A stretch of DNA of 42,398 nucleotides from an uncultured bacterium (GCA_902783785.1 CACZSH010000011.1:1-42398); one strand, 5' to 3'; counted from the stretch's first letter, positions 1 to 8,913 are shown. The notes: generated by a model not told the origin, from the sequence alone. Program-made: numbers and translations.

Positions 1-1340
1 CACATACTAATGCTAAACCGTTTTTATGAATTTTATCCATATCTAAACCTGTTTCTGATTTAGCGTTTTGCCATTCTGAAATTCTGTGAGGATGGTGGTC
101 GATATAGATTTGTTTTTTACTACCTTCGATATAATCTTTGAATGCGCCTGAAAATCTTGTTGGAGTAGGAACATCCATTGTCATAACTAAGTCATATTGT
201 TTTTTAGCTTTACCTTGTAAAGGATTAGCATCAAATAAGTTTTCAGGATTTTTTAATTCTGCTAAATCTCTTTCAAGAACTTTTTGTTGTTCTTTTGAAG
301 TATCAGTATTAATTGATTTTAACACTTCCAAGTTCTTTTCTAATGTAGCAATTTTTTCAGGGTTGTAAGGACGTTTTACTGCTTCAATACCAGGCATTTT
401 GTCACGGAATAAACCCGGAATTTTATCATCTACTGCACAATCGATTTCTCTATCAGGGAATGCAGCTTTTAAAGCTTCTTTCATTGCTATAACTGAACCT
501 AAAGTATCTCCATCCGGTTTACAGTGACCTAAAATTAAAATTTTCTTATTTTCAGGATTGTTAATTTCGTTTGAAATATTTGTTATAGCATCTTTGATTT
601 CTCTTACTCTGCCTAAACCATTTTCTTTACCTTCAACATCAAAAATTCTTTCTAAAACTTGTTGAGGTGATTTTTCAGGTTGGTAAACCATAACTGCTTT
701 TGAAATTTTTGGATCATCTGAATTTAATAAAGTATTAAATGCATCTGCAGCTTTTTTTGCTTCAGCTTTATCTTCACCAACATATTTTAATGAAGCTCTT
801 AAACCAATTGTAGGAGCACCTTTTGAAGTACCTGCAATTACGTTTGATAATTCAAATCTATAATCAGAAGGTTTTTTACTCATAATAGGCATTATAAATT
901 GAGCCATTTCTTCAGGAACTGAACCAACTGCACCAAATTTAGGATGAGATAATTCTAATGATTTACCACTACGAGTTTTAACTTCTTTTGCTCTTAATAC
1001 GTCGCCTTCTTTCCAGTTGCTGTTAGCTAATTGAACAACAGAATCATCCACAGCTGTTGCAGAAGCACCTTCAGTACCAGCTTGGTGTTTTGATACACCT
1101 CTTACACGGAATTGGATAGCAGGAGCATCTTCATTTGCTTTTGTTTCCATTGGGTTTTGAATTTTACCCATAAACGATACGTGTAAAGCATTTCCTTCAC
1201 GTTTTACGCTAATTGGCGATTGTTTCTTTGATAATTCTACACTGTCTGTTGCATAAGTTAATTTTGGTTGTGCATTACGGACTTTGATTTGTGTTTGTGG
1301 TGCAATAACTGCTGGACTGTTGATTTTGTTAATGTTCATT
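1..1340 (-). CDS. DHH-family phosphoesterase (NrnA-like), 3' end cut by window edge
   Basis: I translated this frame directly; 446 complete codons are present and the C-terminus lies outside the window. The start is ATG at 1340 with an AGGAG-type ribosome site just upstream. Residues about 265-446 carry DHH phosphoesterase motifs: a [12 protein letters not shown] segment (H272, D276, D278), an aspartate in MTMDVP (D389) and the DHH triad IDHHPH (D414-H416). This family (NrnA/RecJ) uses two metals to hydrolyse nano-RNA or phosphoadenosine phosphate. The 113-residue distance between the first two motifs is long and holds a lysine/glutamate-rich, probably coiled-coil insert at about 325-383. Residues 1-260 are not a known NrnA part. 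Residues 105-190 weakly resemble a HIRAN-type layout (a G-D-x-L strand followed by a G-x-V-P-x-x-x-A helix), but that is a guess. There is no signal peptide. The family call is firm; the substrate is unknown. Confidence 0.75.
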
Positions 1341-1506
1341 TAAGACTCCTACCTATATATTTTTATTTATTGTCGTTGTGGATTGTGGATTTATATTAAT
1401 AACTTCAATTACATGAATACACTAAATTGTAACCTACACATGTATCTAAAGGTCTAAACAAATATTTTTTTGATAGGTCATGCACAAAATATTAAGTAAT
1501 TTTAAT

Positions 1507-1521
1507 AAATTGTTACAATTT
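1507..1521. promoter_or_regulatory. Inverted repeat with TTGTTACAA core upstream of the sigma gene
   Basis: A perfect 7+1+7 palindrome (AAATTGT T ACAATTT) lies about 55 bases before the sigma factor start. A longer palindrome with the same TTGTTACAA core is at 15785-15803. It could be a regulator-binding site, but the AT-rich background makes chance possible. Confidence 0.3.
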
Positions 1522-1575
1522 TCATATTTGTGAACGATATGTTAATATACTTATAGAGTAGAGGAGTTATTTATA

Positions 1576-2370
1576 TTGGATATCAAAGCAGAAGATAATT
1601 TTGCACAAATAAACGAATGGCTTATTTCGTACAAACATACTGACTGCAAAAAGCAAAAGAAACAACTTCAAAATTTAATAGTTGTTGCAACTATGCCTTT
1701 GGTAAAAAAAATAGCATGCTCACTTGCAAGACGTTCAACAGACCCTGTTGATGACTTGATTCAAGTTGGTTCATTGGGATTAATAAAAGCTATTGAATTT
1801 TATAATCCCGAAATATCAACTAAATTTAAAACATACGCAAGTTATTTAATTACAGGAGAAATAAGACATTATTTAAGAGACAAAGCCTCTATGATTAAAG
1901 CTCCTAGAGAAATCCAAGAATTAGCATTCAGAATAAATAATTATATAAAACAATTGTCTGAAACATCAGGTGATGAACCATCGACAGAAGAAGTTGCAAA
2001 AGCAATGGATGTTTCGGTTCAAAAAGTTAATATAGCTATTGAAGTTGACCGAAGAAAAAGCACAATATCACTAGACCAAACTTTTAACAGTATTGATGAT
2101 GATAACATGTCGTTAGCAGATAAAATTCCTGCAGGAGATTATCAGGAATTTTTAAATTCTTATGAAGAAAAAATCATGCTTTCAAAAGCTATTGAAAAAT
2201 TACCACCGGAATTAAAATCTGTCATAGAATTAAACTACTATGAAGATTTAAATCAAAGACAAATAGCAGAAAAATTAAATATTTCGCAGATGCAAGTTTC
2301 CAGAAGACTTAAAAAAGCACTTGCAGCAATGTATGAAATAATAACAAGTTCTGATTACGAAAGAAATTAA
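1576..2370 (+). CDS. RNA polymerase sigma factor, group 3 (SigB/SigF/WhiG-like)
   Basis: This 264-residue alternative sigma-70 factor directs RNA polymerase to a subset of promoters. Region 2 lies at about residues 40-112 and includes DDLIQVGSLGLIKAIEFYN and a -10 recognition helix running into KTYASYLITGEIRHYLRD. Region 3 is at about 113-190 and region 4 helix-turn-helix at about 205-260 (YYEDLNQRQIAEKLNISQMQVSRRLKKAL). There is no region 1.1, so it is not the housekeeping factor. The start is TTG at 1576, chosen because GAGGAG at 1561-1566 lies nine bases upstream and no ATG fits. The prepilin peptidase gene starts one base after the stop, so the two are almost certainly co-transcribed. No anti-sigma gene of the SpoIIAB type is adjacent. 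The regulon is unknown; motility or envelope stress would be usual for this class. Confidence 0.9.
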   Translation: MDIKAEDNFAQINEWLISYKHTDCKKQKKQLQNLIVVATMPLVKKIACSLARRSTDPVDDLIQVGSLGLIKAIEFYNPEISTKFKTYASYLITGEIRHYLRDKASMIKAPREIQELAFRINNYIKQLSETSGDEPSTEEVAKAMDVSVQKVNIAIEVDRRKSTISLDQTFNSIDDDNMSLADKIPAGDYQEFLNSYEEKIMLSKAIEKLPPELKSVIELNYYEDLNQRQIAEKLNISQMQVSRRLKKALAAMYEIITSSDYERN

Positions 2371-2371
2371 C

Positions 2372-3292
2372 ATGCCTGAGATTTTAACTTTATACATAGC
2401 ATTTTGGATATTTATTACAGGATTATGTATAGGGAGTTTTTTAAATGTTGTAATTTTGAGAGGATTATCAAACGAATCAATTGTTTTTCCGCCGTCAAAA
2501 TGCCCTAAATGTCAGCACAAATTAAAGTGGTGGCATAATATACCACTGTTATCATATATTTTGTTAAAAGGAAAATGTTATTTTTGTCATGAAAAAATAA
2601 GCCCGCAATATTTTATTGTAGAACTCTCTACCGGTATTTTATTTACAGCTTTATTTTTCAAATTTGGTTTATCTTTAAACTTATTACTAATGTTAATTAT
2701 TTTTTCGTTGTTTATTGTCATGACAGTAACAGATTTAAAAGAAAAAATTATTTTTGATATACATGCTTTCATATTAGCTGGATTTGGAATACTTTATAAT
2801 CTTTTAAACCATAATCTTCTTAATGCAGCTTTAGGCATTTTAGAAGGTATATTAATCATGGAGGTTATAGCTGCTATAGGATATTTATTTGTAAAATCAA
2901 GAGCATTCGGAACAGGAGATACATTTATTGCAGGTGCTCTTGGAGCAATTTTTGGGTGGGCACCATTAATTATAGTATTAGTTTTATCGCTTGTTGTTCA
3001 AGCTTTAATAACATTACCGCTTTATATTTTTAAACTATATAAAGAAAAAAATTTTAAAACGATTATTGCCCTTATTACTTTTTTATTAATCGCTGCAATA
3101 TATAAAATAATAAGCTTAAAAGCAGGCATAAATGTATCAATTTTATATGCAGGAGTAATTGCAGTAGTAATATCAGGACTATATTGCGTAAGACAAATTA
3201 CTCGTAATATAAAATCAAAATCAGATGCAATAATTTTACCATTTGGCCCTGCAATGTTTATTTCTGCAGCAGCATTTATATTTTTAAACTAA
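2372..3292 (+). CDS. pilD: Prepilin leader peptidase / N-methyltransferase (A24 family)
   Basis: This inner-membrane aspartic peptidase cleaves the leader of type IV prepilins or pseudopilins and normally also methylates the new N-terminus. At 306 residues it is somewhat longer than the usual 250-290. The N-terminal part has the family segment GLCIGSFLNVVILR (residues 17-30). A two-CxxC zinc module follows (C44/C47 and C69/C72), as in bifunctional PilD enzymes. The catalytic aspartates are D121 in the VTDLKEKIIFD stretch and D183 in the GTGD motif. About eight hydrophobic segments are visible, including an extra C-terminal pair after residue 220. The gene follows the sigma factor by one base. 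Its 3' end overlaps the convergent anti-sigma gene by nine bases. The window holds no pilin or pilus assembly genes, so the clients lie elsewhere. Confidence 0.88.
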   Translation: MPEILTLYIAFWIFITGLCIGSFLNVVILRGLSNESIVFPPSKCPKCQHKLKWWHNIPLLSYILLKGKCYFCHEKISPQYFIVELSTGILFTALFFKFGLSLNLLLMLIIFSLFIVMTVTDLKEKIIFDIHAFILAGFGILYNLLNHNLLNAALGILEGILIMEVIAAIGYLFVKSRAFGTGDTFIAGALGAIFGWAPLIIVLVLSLVVQALITLPLYIFKLYKEKNFKTIIALITFLLIAAIYKIISLKAGINVSILYAGVIAVVISGLYCVRQITRNIKSKSDAIILPFGPAMFISAAAFIFLN

Positions 3293-3844
3293 CAAATTAG
3301 TTAATAAATAAATTACACCTATAGTAAAAGATGTTAGTAATAATATTAAGATAGAAGCTACTTTTAAACTTGAACTATCTCGTTTTATCTCATCTTCAAT
3401 TACAAGTTTATTTAACACATTTTTAGAATAATCATCTTTTATTTGAGATTCGTATTTTACAAAAGATTTTTTTAAAAGATTTCTTAGTTCATAAATATCT
3501 GAAAGTGATTGGCGAGCATTCAAATTTTTGATAACAAACTTTTTAACTTTTAAACTATCTTCATCAGATAATTCATTATCACTATATGCAGAAAGATTCT
3601 GTACCAAAACATAATCTTCTTCTTGATTAATACTATCAATGTTTATGGTAGCAGATTCAATACCATCAAGATACTCTTTTGCCTGAACAAACTGAAGTTT
3701 TATTTGTAAAAGAGCTTGATATTTTTCACGGCAAACAGGGCAATTTTCAATATGATCTTCAACCGTTTCTTTTATTTGAGAATTAAGTTTATTATTTATG
3801 TAAAAAGATAATAATGAACAGATTTGCGTACAAGACAAATTCAT
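3284..3844 (-). CDS. Membrane-anchored zinc-finger anti-sigma factor
   Basis: This 186-residue protein probably binds and silences the ECF sigma factor encoded directly upstream (stop of the sigma gene and start here are one base apart). The N-terminus carries an anti-sigma zinc motif, H31-x3-C35-x2-C38 (DHIENCPVCREKY), with extra cysteines at C5 and C9. A single hydrophobic helix at about 162-184 anchors it in the membrane with the sigma-binding part in the cytoplasm. Residues about 83-130 read like a second copy of the zf-HC2 fold (LSAYSDNELSDED followed by a helical segment), but the H-x3-C-x2-C ligands are absent. The 3' end overlaps the prepilin peptidase gene by nine bases in convergent orientation. 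The signal it senses cannot be told from the sequence. Confidence 0.8.
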   Translation of the reverse strand: MNLSCTQICSLLSFYINNKLNSQIKETVEDHIENCPVCREKYQALLQIKLQFVQAKEYLDGIESATINIDSINQEEDYVLVQNLSAYSDNELSDEDSLKVKKFVIKNLNARQSLSDIYELRNLLKKSFVKYESQIKDDYSKNVLNKLVIEDEIKRDSSSLKVASILILLLTSFTIGVIYLLTNLLV

Positions 3845-3845
3845 T

Positions 3846-4457
3846 TTACACTCCTTTATTTATATAACTTTTAAGATTTTCTTTCAATTTTAATCTAGCT
3901 CTAGCAATACGGGACTTAACTGTTCCGACATTTGTATTTGTTGACTTTGCTATTTCATCATACGAAAAGCCTTGAAATTCTCTCAATACAATAGGAACTC
4001 TAAAATTCTCAGGTAAATTTAGTATTTCATTTTTAATAATTAATTCAAGTTCACAAGATAAACAATTTTCAAGAGGTTTTGCATGCTTATCAGGAATTTC
4101 TAACGCAGGATTGGTAGTATAATTTTCATCATCAGGAATTTTATCGTAAGAAATGGTGCTGACTTTGGTACATTTTCTTAAATCATCATAAAAAAGATTC
4201 ATAACTATATGATTAAGCCAACTTTTAAATGTTTTTGGTTTCCTTAAATCTGAAATATGATTTGCCATTCTAAATAAAGCCTCTTGTGTTAAATCGGAAA
4301 CCTTTTCAGAATCCTTACAAAGATACATAAAAGTAAGCTGAATATGTTTTTGTTCTCTCTTAATTAGTTCTTCTAAAGCTTTCAAATCATTTTGTTGAGC
4401 AAATTTTATAAGTTGATCCATATTCAATTTTTTGTACATTAACTTACTTAAAGACAT
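3846..4457 (-). CDS. ECF-type RNA polymerase sigma factor
   Basis: A 203-residue extracytoplasmic-function sigma factor. Region 2 lies at about residues 10-90 (SDLTQEALFRMANH and TFKSWLNHIVMNLFYDDLRK). Region 4 is at about 140-195 (LPENFRVPIVLREFQGFSYDEIAKSTNTNVGTVKSRIARARLKLKE, quoted in overlapping pieces: FSYDEIAKSTNTNVGTVKSR is the helix-turn-helix). An upstream in-frame ATG at 4676 would add 73 residues, but that extension is hydrophobic, unlike sigma factors, and would run into the divergent manC. The ATG at 4457 has AGAGGGG five bases upstream and gives the standard ECF length. The anti-sigma gene follows by one base, forming the usual sigma/anti-sigma operon. Such pairs are commonly autoregulated, but I see no clear ECF promoter upstream. 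Confidence 0.9.
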   Translation of the reverse strand: MSLSKLMYKKLNMDQLIKFAQQNDLKALEELIKREQKHIQLTFMYLCKDSEKVSDLTQEALFRMANHISDLRKPKTFKSWLNHIVMNLFYDDLRKCTKVSTISYDKIPDDENYTTNPALEIPDKHAKPLENCLSCELELIIKNEILNLPENFRVPIVLREFQGFSYDEIAKSTNTNVGTVKSRIARARLKLKENLKSYINKGV

Positions 4458-4574
4458 CTTTACCCCTCTAATATAGATTAAAGAATTTTTAAATAAGTTT
4501 GCATACTCTATCAAGCATAAACAACCAGTTAATCTTAAAAAAATAAAAAAAATAATGAAAAATTTAATATTTTT

Positions 4575-4599
4575 TGATATAATAAAAAAAAATGAGGGG
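4575..4599 (+). promoter_or_regulatory. Extended -10 promoter and ribosome site of manC
   Basis: TGATATAAT at 4575-4583 is an extended -10 element (TGn plus TATAAT); no good -35 is visible. Transcription would begin near 4590. GAGGGG at 4594-4599 is a strong Shine-Dalgarno sequence that selects the ATG at 4607 rather than the one at 4592. Confidence 0.65.
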
Positions 4600-4606
4600 T
4601 TTAAGT

Positions 4607-5980
4607 ATGTACGGTATATTATTATGCGGTGGTTGCGGAAGTAGATTATGGCCATTATCAAGAGAATCATTTCCAAAACAATTCTTAAGTATCACAGAAA
4701 ATCAAAAAAGTTTATTGGAAATAAACTATGAAAGACTAAAAAATATTATGCCAGCAGAAAATATTTACGCTGTAACAGGAGAAAAATATATTACAGACGT
4801 AAATAAAAGACTTAAACAATACCTTAAAAACCCTAAAGTATTAGCAGAACCTGTAGCTAGAAATACAGCACCGGCAATTTCAGCAGGTGTCAAATATATA
4901 AAAGAGAGTACAAATTCTGATGATTTAATATTGGTTATGCCTTCCGATCACTACATAAAAGACAATGAAGCTTTTAATAAGGCAATTAAAGAAGGTGAAA
5001 AATTTGCTCAAGAAGGCTATATAGTAACATTTGGAATAAAACCTACATATCCTGAAACTGGTTACGGATATATAAAAGCCAATAATAATGATGTCGAAAA
5101 ATTTGTAGAAAAACCCAATAAAGAAAAAGCTCAAAATTATTTAGAAGAAGGCAACTATTTTTGGAATGGAGGAATATTCTTATTTAAAGCCTCTACTTTA
5201 TTACAAGAATTAAAAAAATATGCACCAGAAATATATATCAATTTGGAAGCATTAGATAATATTACCGAAAAATTTGATAAATCAGTTTTTGAAAAAATGC
5301 CAAAAATCTCAATTGACTACGCAGTTATGGAAAAAACAGATAAAATAAAGCTTGTAAAACTTGACTGCGGATGGACTGACGTAGGTAATTTTAAGACAAT
5401 GTATGAGATAAACCCAAAAGATAAGAACAATAATGTTCTTCGTGGTGAGGCTGAAATAATTGATTGTAAAAATTCTATGATATATTCTACATCAAGACTA
5501 GTAGCAGCTATCGGAATGGAAGACGCAATAATTGTTGAAACTCCTGATGCTATACTCGTAAGTAACAAAAACGATGTACAAAAAGTAAAAGATGTGTATG
5601 ACAACTTAAAAGCAAAACAAGATGAAACAATGGATCACCATAAAACCGTTTTCAGACCTTGGGGATTTTATACAAATATCTGTGAAAATAAAGGCTATTT
5701 GGTCAAAAGAATTTTAGTAAATCCTAAACAAGCTTTATCAATTCAATCTCATAATCACAGAGCAGAGCATTGGACCGTAATCAAAGGTAAAGCAAAAGTT
5801 ATACTGGATAATAATGAACATATTTTAGAAATAGGTCAAAGCATAGATATTCCTCTAAAAGCTATTCATTCACTACAAAATCCATTCGATGATGATTTAG
5901 AAATAATAGAAGTTCAAATGGGAGATATTCTTTTAGAAGAAGATATAATAAGATATTCAGATATATACGGTCGTTGCTAG
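4607..5980 (+). CDS. manC: Mannose-1-phosphate guanylyltransferase / mannose-6-phosphate isomerase
   Basis: This 457-residue bifunctional enzyme makes GDP-mannose from mannose-1-phosphate and GTP, and the C-terminal domain interconverts fructose-6- and mannose-6-phosphate. The nucleotidyltransferase starts with YGILLCGGCGSRLWPLSRES, the family signature loop, and continues to about residue 345, including FVEKPNKEKA and YFWNGGIFLF. The C-terminal cupin domain (about 350-455) contains VFRPWGFY, SIQSHNHRAEHWTVIKGKA and an IEVQMGDILLEEDIIR end, all typical of type II PMI-GMP. An upstream ATG at 4592 was rejected because the ribosome site GAGGGG falls inside that extension. The gene diverges from the ECF sigma operon and converges on the membrane glycosyltransferase with a 12-base gap. 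GDP-mannose probably feeds surface polysaccharide or polyprenyl-phosphate-mannose synthesis. Confidence 0.93.
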   Translation: MYGILLCGGCGSRLWPLSRESFPKQFLSITENQKSLLEINYERLKNIMPAENIYAVTGEKYITDVNKRLKQYLKNPKVLAEPVARNTAPAISAGVKYIKESTNSDDLILVMPSDHYIKDNEAFNKAIKEGEKFAQEGYIVTFGIKPTYPETGYGYIKANNNDVEKFVEKPNKEKAQNYLEEGNYFWNGGIFLFKASTLLQELKKYAPEIYINLEALDNITEKFDKSVFEKMPKISIDYAVMEKTDKIKLVKLDCGWTDVGNFKTMYEINPKDKNNNVLRGEAEIIDCKNSMIYSTSRLVAAIGMEDAIIVETPDAILVSNKNDVQKVKDVYDNLKAKQDETMDHHKTVFRPWGFYTNICENKGYLVKRILVNPKQALSIQSHNHRAEHWTVIKGKAKVILDNNEHILEIGQSIDIPLKAIHSLQNPFDDDLEIIEVQMGDILLEEDIIRYSDIYGRC

Positions 5981-5992
5981 AAGTTTTTAATT

Positions 5993-8170
5993 TTATTTAT
6001 TCATATTTTTATACACGTTAAATGATACTACTTCTTTTGAATTTTTTAGAAGTATATCGTAAGTAGAAATAAAACTAAATCCATTTGCTTCGAGATATTC
6101 ATAATCAACTATACATTCAATAGAAAAAGGATAAGTTTTTAAATCATCTAAATTTTGATAAGTATCATTATCTACACCATTAATAGAGCCATAAAAACAA
6201 TAATAAGGCGCTTTTTTACCTAAGACAATTTTTTTATTTTTGCTATCAATACTATAGTTATTAACAATATTTTTATCTTGAAACATTGTTGCATATTGAG
6301 ATTTTCCATAAAAAATCAAATAATCATAATCTTTCAACTTATAATTTTCAATATTATAAATTAGCCCGTTATCAATATCCAAATTATAAAAATATTTTAA
6401 ACTTGTTGTCATAAAATGATTAGTTGACGAACTAGGAAAATAAAGTATCTTCGAATTTTTAAAATTCTTACTATTCTTAACTTTGAACCAAAATTCACAA
6501 TATGGATCAATAATCTCACCCTTTTTTTTGTACGCATTTGCACACTTGGCTTGTAATCTTATATCTGAAATAGAGTATTTTTCATAAAATATTTTTTTTG
6601 AATAAATCCACCAAGGTCTTGCCCAAAAATGAGAAGAAACTAAAACCATGTAATAAATCATACATAATATATATATAACCTTTAATAAATTATTCTTTTT
6701 AAAATATGAATAAGCAAAAACAGGAGCAATTATAACAATAAACATCGCTAAAAATCTGCAATTAAAATTCATAAAAGAAATAAGGTAAGATAAAGAACAT
6801 AGAAAGATAATAAAAGATAATGATAAAACAGACATAAAAATTACTTTAGAATTTTTAGAAAAGAAAAATTTTACTAAAGAATAAATTATACAAGGGAGTA
6901 TAGCTAAAAACCCTAAAATTCCAAAACTCATATGCGGTTCGAGCAAAGTACCGTTCACAGCGTAATTACTCATAGGTTTGTTATAAACACCTTCAGGTAC
7001 AGAAGAAACATGGAAAAAATTTAAACAGTAAGTTTTTGCTGAGAAAATATATTTTCCAATATATTCACCCCATTTAAAACCGCTAAAATCAAAAAACAAA
7101 AAGATATGTCTTATAAAATTAGCAATCATACCTTTAATGCCATAGAAATTTTTATGAGTAACAATAGAAGATTTTGTTCCCATAATATTTCCAAAATCAA
7201 TAAAATTTAAAATATAGGAATAAGAAGAAAAAATAAGAAAGTTTAAAATAAATAATAAACAAAACTTATAAAAGTTTTTGTAATTTTTATGTTTAAAACT
7301 TATATAAAGCATAACAAACGCAATAGCCGGAATAGCAATAATAGCAGTTGTTTTAGTTCCAACTGCAAGAGCATACGCAAGAGATGAATAATATAAACTT
7401 ATAAAGCATTTTTCTCTAATTGACTGCCAAAACAAAACTAAAGAAGAAAGAATTAAAGATGAAAGAAAAATATCTGTTTCAGTACCTGATATTTGAACAA
7501 TTACAGAAGCCAAAGAAGAAATAACAAAAACAGTCCAGATTTTTTTTCTAAAAGAAAAACCTAAAATTGACATTATTTTAAAAATAGAAACAAGACTTAA
7601 GCAATATCCAAAAAATGAAACAAAACCCAAAAAAGCTTCTTTTTTTAACAACAACAAGATCCAAGAATAAATCAGCTCTGAATTAAAAGGAAAAATCAAA
7701 CATCTTGCATCAGCAACATCAAAATGTGATAACGAGCCGTTTATGATATAAAACATACTTCTTGAAACATGGTAATCAACTGCATCAGCATTTGTAATAG
7801 GCATAACAAAATCTAAAAATAATACACCTAAAATAAAGACAAGAAACGAAAGCCCTAAAATAATAAAGCTCTTATCCAACTTACAAACATTATAATATTT
7901 TCTAAAAAAGACTTTAAAATCATATTTAAAGAAAGGTTTGCATCTTTTTATCCAAAGAATAAATGTTACAATCCACAATAAAAAATTTAAAGCTAATACA
8001 TTTATAATATTAATTGCCGAAAATAAAGATAAAAGTTCAAAAGTTATGACAATTTGTGCAAAAGCAGTTAATAAAAGATACGTAAAATGTTCGTAACTTT
8101 TTTTTGTAAAAATAGAAGCTATGAAATAACTTGAAGAAAATACCAGAAAAAATGAAAATAAAAACAGCAT
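5993..8170 (-). CDS. Large multi-pass membrane glycosyltransferase (GT-C fold, ArnT/PMT-like)
   Basis: About 725 residues, with roughly a dozen hydrophobic helices in the first 530 residues and a soluble C-terminal domain of about 180 residues. The first long extracytoplasmic loop has acidic residues after a membrane segment (VMPITNADAVDYHVSRSMFY), where GT-C enzymes keep their catalytic aspartate. Such enzymes move a sugar from a polyprenyl-phosphate carrier onto lipid, glycan or protein on the outer face of the inner membrane. I chose ATG at 8170 over GTG at 8179 because a weak GGGTGA lies six bases before the ATG; either start is possible. It sits six to fifteen bases downstream of the phosphatase-like gene and is likely co-transcribed with it. 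The donor and acceptor are unknown; family membership is inferred from topology and the loop motif. Confidence 0.65.
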   Translation of the reverse strand: MLFLFSFFLVFSSSYFIASIFTKKSYEHFTYLLLTAFAQIVITFELLSLFSAINIINVLALNFLLWIVTFILWIKRCKPFFKYDFKVFFRKYYNVCKLDKSFIILGLSFLVFILGVLFLDFVMPITNADAVDYHVSRSMFYIINGSLSHFDVADARCLIFPFNSELIYSWILLLLKKEAFLGFVSFFGYCLSLVSIFKIMSILGFSFRKKIWTVFVISSLASVIVQISGTETDIFLSSLILSSLVLFWQSIREKCFISLYYSSLAYALAVGTKTTAIIAIPAIAFVMLYISFKHKNYKNFYKFCLLFILNFLIFSSYSYILNFIDFGNIMGTKSSIVTHKNFYGIKGMIANFIRHIFLFFDFSGFKWGEYIGKYIFSAKTYCLNFFHVSSVPEGVYNKPMSNYAVNGTLLEPHMSFGILGFLAILPCIIYSLVKFFFSKNSKVIFMSVLSLSFIIFLCSLSYLISFMNFNCRFLAMFIVIIAPVFAYSYFKKNNLLKVIYILCMIYYMVLVSSHFWARPWWIYSKKIFYEKYSISDIRLQAKCANAYKKKGEIIDPYCEFWFKVKNSKNFKNSKILYFPSSSTNHFMTTSLKYFYNLDIDNGLIYNIENYKLKDYDYLIFYGKSQYATMFQDKNIVNNYSIDSKNKKIVLGKKAPYYCFYGSINGVDNDTYQNLDDLKTYPFSIECIVDYEYLEANGFSFISTYDILLKNSKEVVSFNVYKNMNK

Positions 8171-8185
8171 CAAAATCACCCAGTT

Positions 8186-8809
8186 TTAATATATAGGTAC
8201 ATAATTTGAATATTTTAAAACAGCCCAATCTTTAAAATAAGAAATTTGACTGGCACTACCAGTTTTAATATAAATATTATATTGCATATCAACCGGAATA
8301 TTTAAAGCAACGCAAATAGCAGCTCTAATAACAATCGGATGAGTAACAACTAATAATCTCTTCCCTAAATTTTCATCAATAATAGACTCCATACAAGCCT
8401 TAATTCTTTCATTAAAATCTTGAATAATTTCTCCATTCTCAGGAGATTCAAGCAAAATTTGACTAGGCAATTTTTCACTTAATTCAGGATATTTTTTCTT
8501 AATCTGTTCAAAAGTCAAACCTTCCCACTCTCCATAATTTCTTGGAAGAAGACTTTCATTTATAATAAAATCATTTTTTAATTCTTCAGCAATAATTTCC
8601 GAACTTTGAACAGTGGATAAAGATGGGCTGGAAATTATTTTATCATATTTAACCCCCCTGTTTTTAATAAAATCAACAATTTTATAAATCTGTTCTTCAC
8701 CACTTTTATTAATTGGAGGATATTGATATCCACTTGACAATTTATGATTTTCTGTAAAAAGAGTTGCTCCGTGTGCTATATAGGTAATTTTACATTTTAT
8801 GTTAAACAT
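8186..8809 (-). CDS. Histidine phosphatase-fold protein with degenerate active site
   Basis: A 207-residue protein of the phosphoglycerate mutase / CobC / SixA superfamily. Family landmarks are clear: an N-terminal strand with the phosphate-accepting histidine, a SSP...Q...II block (residues 60-72), YGEWEGLTFEQIKKKYPEL (92-110) and a second histidine in VVTHPIVIRAA (H157). Several catalytic residues are changed. The RHG motif reads A12-H13-G14, the arginine of SSPLxRAxQTA is S65, and the glutamate before YGEWEG is replaced by proline or arginine (about 89-90). The two histidines remain. It may be weakly active, act on an unusual substrate, or be a binding protein. The start ATG at 8809 has GGAG upstream. 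It is the first gene of a two-gene unit with the membrane glycosyltransferase, hinting at an envelope or sugar-phosphate role. Confidence 0.8.
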   Translation of the reverse strand: MFNIKCKITYIAHGATLFTENHKLSSGYQYPPINKSGEEQIYKIVDFIKNRGVKYDKIISSPSLSTVQSSEIIAEELKNDFIINESLLPRNYGEWEGLTFEQIKKKYPELSEKLPSQILLESPENGEIIQDFNERIKACMESIIDENLGKRLLVVTHPIVIRAAICVALNIPVDMQYNIYIKTGSASQISYFKDWAVLKYSNYVPIY

Positions 8810-8913
8810 ATAATATCTCCGAGTAAAATAATACCATAGAAAAATTAGAAAAATTTAATGTTACTAATTTGTAATAAAATGTTATTTAGTACAAAGAGAT
8901 TTTAATAAAAGAG

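Noticed and set aside
138-368. Open frame on the plus strand within the DHH gene
   Set aside because: It lies opposite a continuous coding frame with clear DHH motifs and has no ribosome site or recognisable product.
4592-4606. manC start at the ATG at 4592
   Set aside because: The ribosome site GAGGGG lies inside this stretch and serves the ATG at 4607, which gives the usual N-terminus.
4458-4676. 73-residue N-terminal extension of the ECF sigma factor
   Set aside because: It is hydrophobic, lacks a ribosome site, overlaps manC, and the ATG at 4457 with AGAGGGG gives a standard ECF protein.
8037-8228. Short minus-strand open frame between the phosphatase-like and glycosyltransferase genes
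   Set aside because: It overlaps both genes in another frame and has no motif of its own.
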